A DNA stretch of 10,561 nt from Omnitrophica WOR_2 bacterium RIFCSPLOWO2_12_FULL_51_24 (GTDB taxonomy: Bacteria > Omnitrophota > Gorgyraeia > Pluralincolimonadales > Pluralincolimonadaceae): the NCBI GenBank assembly GCA_001805885.1, contig MHHC01000036.1, positions 1 to 10,561 on the forward strand, written 5' to 3'. Under the pieces are notes generated by a model. That model saw only the letters and a program-made list of their open reading frames with translations. It searched no databases and was not told the origin of the DNA. This document shows, piece by piece, positions 5,937 to 10,561 of this stretch; the first letter of the stretch is position 1, and each line of letters begins with the position of its first letter. The translations under genes were made by a program, and so were the position numbers.

Positions 5937-6290
5937 ATGCGCATAGTAATTTCGCTCATGGTATTAGTTGTTCTTATGTTTTCAGTCTCAGCGCCGGTCT
6001 TTTCTGCCGACGCCGGCGGACTCATAAAGTCAGGTCTGGTCGGCGCAGCGACAGGCGCCGTAGCTTCCGGTGCGTCAGGCGGTAAAGCCGGTAAAGGCGC
6101 CCTCATAGGCGCCGGTACCGGTATAGCGGCGGGTGTTATTGCGGATGTTTTGATACCGGATGAGAAATCATCGGCCTCGGCAGCCCCGGCTGCGGCTTCT
6201 AGCGGAGACACGGGCGGTTTCGAGAGAGGCTACACCAAAGGCTACGAGGCGGGATATCAGGCCGGCTATCAGGCTGGAGTTAAGAAATAA
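5937..6290 (+). CDS. Small exported glycine-zipper protein with C-terminal GYxx repeats
   Basis: This is a 117-residue protein of unknown function. Residues 1-24 form a signal peptide (MRIV, hydrophobic core, then APVFSA before DAGG) with no lipobox cysteine, so it is probably exported and cleaved. Residues 28-72 are a Gly/Ala-rich glycine zipper (LVGAATGAVASGASG, then ALIGAGTGIAAGVIA), a pattern seen in outer-membrane and envelope proteins that insert in or pack against membranes. A Ser/Ala linker (78-92) leads to four tandem four-residue units, GYTK GYEA GYQA GYQA (98-113), and a GVKK end. The repeat is visible in DNA as 12-base units over 6228-6275. The gene is monocistronic, with its own promoter, strong ribosome binding site and terminator. 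A structural or stress-related envelope role is plausible but not shown. Confidence 0.85.
   Translation: MRIVISLMVLVVLMFSVSAPVFSADAGGLIKSGLVGAATGAVASGASGGKAGKGALIGAGTGIAAGVIADVLIPDEKSSASAAPAAASSGDTGGFERGYTKGYEAGYQAGYQAGVKK
6228..6275 (+). repeat. Four tandem 12-base repeats encoding GYxx units
   Basis: Four in-frame 12-base units at 6228, 6240, 6252 and 6264 encode GYTK, GYEA, GYQA and GYQA. The last two units are nearly identical in DNA, which suggests recent duplication; the first is the most diverged. Confidence 0.8.
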
Positions 6291-6309
6291 AAATAGTCCT
6301 TTAGAAGTG

Positions 6310-6349
6310 AAAAGCCCTTTGATGGTTGAATCAGAGGGCTTTTTGTTTT
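6310..6349 (+). terminator. Rho-independent terminator after the glycine-zipper gene
   Basis: Arms at 6310-6323 (AAAAGCCCTTTGAT) and 6330-6343 (ATCAGAGGGCTTTT) pair over 14 positions with one G-U wobble. They enclose a six-base loop and are followed by a T-rich tract (TTTTTGTTTT, 6340-6349). It ends 20 to 60 bases after the stop at 6290 and closes the monocistronic unit. Confidence 0.9.
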
Positions 6350-6354
6350 ATAAT
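6326..6354 (+). promoter_or_regulatory. Promoter embedded in the terminator, driving the MgtE-like gene
   Basis: TTGAAT (6326-6331) and TATAAT (6349-6354) are separated by an optimal 17 bases. The -35 lies in the loop and right arm of the terminator hairpin, and the -10 overlaps the end of its T-tract. Start of transcription would be near 6361, giving a leader of about 18 bases before the ATG at 6379. That is too short for a magnesium riboswitch. Confidence 0.65.
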
Positions 6355-6378
6355 AGCCCTAATCCTAAAGGATAAGAT

Positions 6379-7362
6379 ATGACTACTAGAAGGGCAAAAG
6401 GCGAAACCGTCGGCTCCATAATGAAGAACGAGTTCCTGGCGGTCTCGGACGAACTTACGGTCGAAGAGACGATAAAGCATTTCCGCACCGCCTCGTTGGA
6501 GAAGGTCTCAAAGCCCTCCTATATATATGTGGTTGATCCGCGCGGCTATCTTGTAGGGGTGGTCCAGATGCGCGACCTTTTAAGCCATTCGCCGAACGTG
6601 CACGTCAGGGATATCATGCTCAAAAACGTCGTGAAGGTGCATGCCGAGATGGACCAGGAGGAGGCGGTAAGATACTTTATAAGGCACAGGTTCCTTGCGC
6701 TTCCCGTGGTGAATAACGAACAGAAATTGGTCGGTATAATAACCGCCGATGAGATGGTCGATATCGCCGAACTCGAGGCGGAAGACGATATAGCGAAGAT
6801 AATCGGGACCGGCGTAGACGAGATAACGACGCACTCCATACGCCGTATAGTCCGGCTGAGATTGCCGTGGCTGGCGATAAGCATATTGAGCGGGCTCGCG
6901 TGCGCGTTCATCCTCGGATGGTTCGAGCGCGATATGAAGTCCGTGATCGCGTTAGCGCTTTTTATACCCATAGTCCTCGGGCTTTCCGAGAGCACCGGGA
7001 TGCAGTCAGCGACCATAGTCGTAAGGAATATGGCTCTCGGAAGGGCGGCGTTAAAGGATGTAAGGTGGCTGCTGCAGAAGGAGATGGTCGTCGGGGTCAT
7101 CGTCGGCCTCATATGCGGCATGCTCGTAGGCGGCGCGGCAACCCTATGGCAGGCAAACTCGAATCTCGGGGCGGCGCTGGCAATATCCATGTCGATATCG
7201 ATAATCCTGTCAGGCGTCGTAGGTTCCTGTCTGCCGTTTTTGTTCCGTTTTGTAAGGATCGACCCGGCCTTATCCTCCGGGCCGATAGTCCTTGCCACAT
7301 GCGATATCATAACACTTCTTATATATTTTAAGATTTCCGCTTTCTTTCTGTCAGGCTCGTAA
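6379..7362 (+). CDS. Short MgtE-family divalent cation transporter (CBS pair plus membrane domain)
   Basis: This is a 327-residue protein. Two CBS domains span about residues 10-72 and 76-132, with the motifs VGSIM and VRDIM, VVQMRDLL and GIITADEMVDI. A membrane domain follows at about 160-325 with five hydrophobic helices (about 162-181, 188-203, 236-254, 264-288 and 302-323). RIDPALSSGPIVLATCD ends in Asp309, equivalent by motif to the conserved ion-pathway Asp of MgtE helix 5. The N-terminal superhelical MgtE_N domain is absent, so this is a compact form of the usual roughly 450-residue transporter. The second-helix motif is GLSESTGMQS instead of the classical glycine/asparagine-rich MgtE version. 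It probably carries Mg2+ or another divalent cation, with the CBS pair sensing ions or nucleotide. AAAGGA at 6367-6372 supports the start. Confidence 0.87.
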   Translation: MTTRRAKGETVGSIMKNEFLAVSDELTVEETIKHFRTASLEKVSKPSYIYVVDPRGYLVGVVQMRDLLSHSPNVHVRDIMLKNVVKVHAEMDQEEAVRYFIRHRFLALPVVNNEQKLVGIITADEMVDIAELEAEDDIAKIIGTGVDEITTHSIRRIVRLRLPWLAISILSGLACAFILGWFERDMKSVIALALFIPIVLGLSESTGMQSATIVVRNMALGRAALKDVRWLLQKEMVVGVIVGLICGMLVGGAATLWQANSNLGAALAISMSISIILSGVVGSCLPFLFRFVRIDPALSSGPIVLATCDIITLLIYFKISAFFLSGS

Positions 7363-7368
7363 ATATCC

Positions 7369-7376
7369 GGGGGGAG
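7369..7376 (+). promoter_or_regulatory. Ribosome binding site of queF
   Basis: GGGGGGAG lies four bases before the ATG at 7381. The gap from the mgtE-like stop is only 18 bases, so there is no room for a preQ1 riboswitch and the gene is probably cotranscribed with its upstream neighbour. Confidence 0.6.
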
Positions 7377-7380
7377 ATAA

Positions 7381-7767
7381 ATGAAGAGATCATATACGGC
7401 TGAACACGCCGGGAAAGGCGTAAAGGACAGGTTGCCGTCCATCGAGGCGTTCCCCAGTTTTCATAAGGGCTATGAGATAAAAATAGAGATACCAGAGTAC
7501 ACTTCGGTCTGCCCAAAGACCGGCCTTCCGGATTTCGGGACGATCACGATAAGTTATATGCCCGACAAGTCATGCATAGAGCTGAAGTCGCTCAAATATT
7601 ACATACTTGGATTCAGGAATATGGGTATCTTCTACGAGAATGCGGTGAACAGGATACTAAAGGATGTAGTCGCGGCATGCAAACCTAAACGGTGCATCGT
7701 GACCGGCGAATTCAACGTGCGCGGCGGGATGAAGACTACCGTGACCGCAAGATACGGGATAAAGTAA
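7381..7767 (+). CDS. queF: NADPH-dependent 7-cyano-7-deazaguanine reductase, short (YkvM) type
   Basis: QueF reduces preQ0 to preQ1 in queuosine biosynthesis. At 128 residues it is the short single-domain T-fold type. The thioimide-forming Cys44 (SVCPKTGLPDF) and the acid Asp51 are present, followed by the hallmark QueF motif ELKSLKYY (67-74). FRNMGIFYENAVNRI (78-92) carries the base-binding Glu86. The residue before it is Tyr, where B. subtilis has His. The C-terminal GEFNVRGGM also matches the family. The frame is intact and the start is backed by a G-rich ribosome binding site. No other queuosine gene is in the window, so queC, queD and queE must be elsewhere or preQ0 must be imported. Confidence 0.95.
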   Translation: MKRSYTAEHAGKGVKDRLPSIEAFPSFHKGYEIKIEIPEYTSVCPKTGLPDFGTITISYMPDKSCIELKSLKYYILGFRNMGIFYENAVNRILKDVVAACKPKRCIVTGEFNVRGGMKTTVTARYGIK

Positions 7768-7769
7768 TA

Positions 7770-8681
7770 ATGAATAGAATACTCGTTTGGATAATAGCGG
7801 CCAGGCCCCAATTCTTTACGGCCACAATAGTCCCGATAGCGCTAGGCGCGGCGGTCGCCCGTTACGATACCGGATATTTCGATTGGGGACTCTTCTGGAT
7901 GACGCTTATAGGCGGGATCTTCATCCATGCGGGCCTGGATTTTACCAACGATTATTACGATTTCAAGACCGGAAACGACGTAGCCAATAAGACTCCCACC
8001 CCGTTTAGCGGCGGCAGCAGGGTATTGCCCGAAGGAATATTGAAACCGCGGCAGGTCCAATTGGCGGGACTTATTTGCTTTGCGGCGGGTAGCGCAATCG
8101 GGCTTTATCTCAATTATATCTGCGGCGGATATATGATACTCCTGATCGGTGTCGTCGGCGTATTGATCGCGTATTTTTATAACGCCGACCCGCTCAAGAT
8201 CGGGTATACGCGGCTGTCAGAGCTGTCGACAGGGTTCGGGTTCGGGCCGCTTATGGTCCTCGGCGCGTATTATGTCCAGGCGAGAAAACTTTCGTGGGAA
8301 GCATTTTTCGTTTCTATCCCAATCGCGATCCTGATCGCGCTCGTCCAATTCATAAACCAGTTCCCGGACTATGAGGCGGATAAGGCGGCGCATAAGAATA
8401 ATACTGTTGTTATGGCCGGGAAAGCTAAGGCGGTAGGGTATTACCGGTTCTTTTTGATATCGGTATATGTTATCGTCCTGTCTGGTATGGCCCTCGGGAT
8501 ATTTCCGTTTGCCGCGGTAATTACATTCGTGACGCTGCCTGTGGCTATAAAAGCGATAAGGGTCGCCGGCGCCCATTTCGATAAGATAAAGGAGCTGCTG
8601 CCGGCGAACGCGCTTACGATCGCGATACATCTCTCTTTCGGTATCTTGTTTGTTGTGGCGTATCTATGGGGGAAAAAATAA
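7770..8681 (+). CDS. UbiA-family prenyltransferase, MenA-like
   Basis: This is a 303-residue integral membrane prenyltransferase. The first Asp-rich motif is NDYYDFKTGND (60-70) and the second is DYEAD (200-204); both bind the Mg2+-diphosphate of the prenyl donor. Eight to nine hydrophobic helices surround them. The text NQFPDYEADKAAHKNNTVV and YFYNADPLKIGYTRLSEL resemble MenA, the 1,4-dihydroxy-2-naphthoate polyprenyltransferase of menaquinone synthesis, but other aromatic acceptors are possible. The ATG at 7770 is two bases after the queF stop, with only weak ribosome binding sequence, implying coupling. An upstream in-frame start at 7692 lies inside queF and was rejected. Family is certain; acceptor is inferred. 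Confidence 0.87.
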   Translation: MNRILVWIIAARPQFFTATIVPIALGAAVARYDTGYFDWGLFWMTLIGGIFIHAGLDFTNDYYDFKTGNDVANKTPTPFSGGSRVLPEGILKPRQVQLAGLICFAAGSAIGLYLNYICGGYMILLIGVVGVLIAYFYNADPLKIGYTRLSELSTGFGFGPLMVLGAYYVQARKLSWEAFFVSIPIAILIALVQFINQFPDYEADKAAHKNNTVVMAGKAKAVGYYRFFLISVYVIVLSGMALGIFPFAAVITFVTLPVAIKAIRVAGAHFDKIKELLPANALTIAIHLSFGILFVVAYLWGKK

Positions 8682-10561
8682 GAGATTATTTCGAAATACC
8701 GGATTGCGCATGGAAGAGGGGACTGGGCGATGTGCCTTCGAATGCCGCGAGTTCCTGTCCGGACAGGGGCGTGGCCCTCGGCGGGTTCGGCGCAGGCTCG
8801 TTCATGTACAGCATCTCTGGCTCGTTCGGACCTTGGGCTCTGAAATGCGGCGCCTATGACCGGTGGTGGTTGAACAAGTCGGCGTTCCATATCCGCGAGC
8901 GGATAGGCTCGAAGAGGGAGAAGACACGCACCCTGTCTGCTTCCCCGGCCGTAGACACAAAGTGGGAGAAACTAAAAAAAGGAGAAGCCTGCTATTACGC
9001 GCTGCAGCCCAAAGGGTGGGTAACGTATGATTGTTTCGACCTCGATATCTCGCAGAAATTCTTCTCTCCGATAATACCAAATAACTATAAAGAGACGTCT
9101 TATCCCGTCGCTGTCTGGCAGTTCAAGTTTTCCAACCGCACGGGCAAAAGGGCCGAGGCCTCGGTCACGCTTACCTGGCAGCAGGCGCCGTTCTCCGGCA
9201 TGATCCTGCGTAAGGGCTACAGGAACAGGATCGAGAGGGACGGGGATATCGCGGGCGTCGTCCTGAAGGCCGGCCATCCGCAAAATACCCCCGAGACGCA
9301 GAACTCGGAATGGTGCATCGCTTCCAGGGAAGCGGATGGCGTGAAACTCGTATGCGATCCTGACTGGAAGAAAGACAATCCCCATTCGGTCGCCGCGATA
9401 ACTGCGGGCATCTCTCTGGATCCCGGAGAGGAGAAGGTCGTGCCGCTGGTCATATCCTGGGATTTCCCGGTAGTTAAATTCGGGGACCCGTACGCCTCCG
9501 GGACCGAGTGGTGGCGTAAATATACGGAATATTTCGGGAGGGATTCGGACCAGTCATTTAATATCGCTAAAGAGGCCCTCGCAAATTACGCGGAATGGGA
9601 GAAGAAGATCGACGAATGGATGGAGCCGGTGATAAAAAGCGATAAGTATCCTAAATGGCTCAAGACCGCGGCCTTTAACGAATTATATTATACGCAGTTC
9701 GGCGGGACATTCTACGAATCGGGGCTTAAATCCGGGCGCGACCGCGAATATATGGGCCTGCACGGGGACGACCACAAATTTTTCGTGATGGAATCGATAG
9801 GATATCCGTTCTGCGAGACCTTTGATGTGCGCCATTACTGCGCGATCCTCACCTTGAAGTTCTGGCCGGAGATCGAGCGGGATATATTGAGATGCTTCGC
9901 CGACGGCATAATGTATTACGATGCCCTGCACCAGACGCCGCACGATTTCGGCGCTCCGGCGAAAGACCCGTTCTTCGAATTTGACGCCTACGGCACGAAC
10001 AGACTTCACTGGAAGGACCTGCACGCCAAATTCATCCAGCAGGTAGCCAGGTACTACCATGTATATAAGGACAGGGAGTTCCTCGATTATTGCTGGCCGG
10101 CGATAAAGATGACCTATGAATACATGAAGTCCCAGGATACCGACGGCGACGGCCTGCCCAATAATAACGGTTCAGATAACACCTATGACGCGTGGGGCCT
10201 TTACGGGACGAGCCTTTTGTGCGGCGGGCTATGGGTGGGCGCCCTCGAGGCGATGGAAAGGCTCGCGCGCGCCGAGAAAGACCCCATAATAAATGAAGTC
10301 GCCGCCCTATGTGATAAGGCTAGGTCTAATCTGGATAAGCAATTGTGGTCGGAAGAGAAGCAGTACTACCGCATAGACACCGCCGGAAAACATTCTGATG
10401 CCATCATGGCCGACGGCCTGAACGGCCAAAGGTTCTGCGAGGCGATGGGGTTAGGTGACATCCTCCCGCGCGACAGGATGATCAAATACCTGAAGAGGGT
10501 CTACCGGATGTGCGTCGTTCCCCTAAAGGACTTCAACGGTGACGGAGTCGGGGATTGCGGC
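8666..10561 (+). CDS. GH116 (GBA2-like) glycoside hydrolase, 3' end outside window
   Basis: The frame is open for 632 codons from the ATG at 8666 to the window end with no stop. The N-terminal domain begins with AWKRGLG and GVALGGFGAGSF, matching the GBA2 N-terminal domain. The catalytic domain has FNELYYTQFGGT, with probable nucleophile Glu339. It also has ETFDVRHY with Asp387, PHDFG with His426, and DNTYDAW with probable acid/base Asp508, followed by CGGLWVGALEAM. These follow the order known for GH116 enzymes (bacterial beta-glucosidases and related exo-glycosidases; human glucosylceramidase GBA2). DTDGDG (491-496) resembles a calcium loop. No signal peptide is seen, so it is probably cytoplasmic. 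The start overlaps ubiA by 16 bases and has no clear ribosome binding site. C-terminal substrate-binding residues are not visible. Family is firm; substrate is unknown. Confidence 0.9.
   Translation, partial: MGEKIRDYFEIPDCAWKRGLGDVPSNAASSCPDRGVALGGFGAGSFMYSISGSFGPWALKCGAYDRWWLNKSAFHIRERIGSKREKTRTLSASPAVDTKWEKLKKGEACYYALQPKGWVTYDCFDLDISQKFFSPIIPNNYKETSYPVAVWQFKFSNRTGKRAEASVTLTWQQAPFSGMILRKGYRNRIERDGDIAGVVLKAGHPQNTPETQNSEWCIASREADGVKLVCDPDWKKDNPHSVAAITAGISLDPGEEKVVPLVISWDFPVVKFGDPYASGTEWWRKYTEYFGRDSDQSFNIAKEALANYAEWEKKIDEWMEPVIKSDKYPKWLKTAAFNELYYTQFGGTFYESGLKSGRDREYMGLHGDDHKFFVMESIGYPFCETFDVRHYCAILTLKFWPEIERDILRCFADGIMYYDALHQTPHDFGAPAKDPFFEFDAYGTNRLHWKDLHAKFIQQVARYYHVYKDREFLDYCWPAIKMTYEYMKSQDTDGDGLPNNNGSDNTYDAWGLYGTSLLCGGLWVGALEAMERLARAEKDPIINEVAALCDKARSNLDKQLWSEEKQYYRIDTAGKHSDAIMADGLNGQRFCEAMGLGDILPRDRMIKYLKRVYRMCVVPLKDFNGDGVGDCG

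Noticed and set aside
6291..6378. Magnesium riboswitch before the MgtE-like gene
   Set aside because: The space is taken by a terminator for the previous gene and a promoter, leaving a leader of about 18 bases.
6546..7442. 298-codon open frame on the minus strand
   Set aside because: It lies opposite the MgtE-like gene and queF, both with clear family motifs. The translation is Ser/Ile/Thr-rich with no recognisable domain, typical of an antisense shadow.
9683..10060. 125-codon minus-strand open frame at the right end
   Set aside because: It lies entirely within the GH116 frame, which carries catalytic motifs across this stretch.

Overview
The window looks like a bacterial chromosome segment of moderate GC, with all recognised genes on the + strand. 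Ile codon ATA and Arg codon AGG are common, genes are tightly packed and 4-base ATGA overlaps are frequent. With the gene content, this vaguely resembles uncultivated PVC-type or Omnitrophota-like bacteria. That placement is a low-confidence impression, because the window has no rRNA or other phylogenetic marker.

Region 1 (1-5877) is one continuous run of eight genes whose junctions mostly overlap. It opens with the C-terminal part of a 2-aminoethylphosphonate (AEP) transaminase. Next come a PntC-like CMP-AEP cytidylyltransferase and a CDP-alcohol phosphatidyltransferase with a complete catalytic motif. Together these three match the late steps of phosphonolipid synthesis: phosphonoacetaldehyde to AEP, AEP to CMP-AEP, CMP-AEP to AEP-lipid. 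PepM and Ppd would be expected just upstream of the window. The same run continues with an HpnL-like flippase-family membrane protein, an HpnA-like NAD(P) epimerase/reductase, IspH (last step of the MEP isoprenoid pathway), an unusually short HpnG-like nucleoside phosphorylase/nucleosidase, and a ribulose-phosphate 3-epimerase relative with two altered active-site positions. Phosphonolipid genes coupled to hopanoid-associated and isoprenoid genes are the most interesting part of the window. They suggest an envelope-lipid locus whose exact product is unknown.

Region 2 (5878-6378) holds a small exported glycine-zipper protein with its own strong extended -10 promoter, a strong ribosome binding site and a clear intrinsic terminator. 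A second promoter-like sequence is embedded in that terminator and points at the next gene.

Region 3 (6379-10561) holds a short MgtE-type transporter (CBS pair plus membrane domain), QueF of queuosine synthesis, a UbiA/MenA-like prenyltransferase, and the first 632 codons of a GH116 (GBA2-like) glycoside hydrolase that runs off the window. These genes are close-packed and probably cotranscribed, but have no obvious common pathway. No tRNA, rRNA, CRISPR array, insertion sequence or gene-free stretch longer than about 90 bases was seen.
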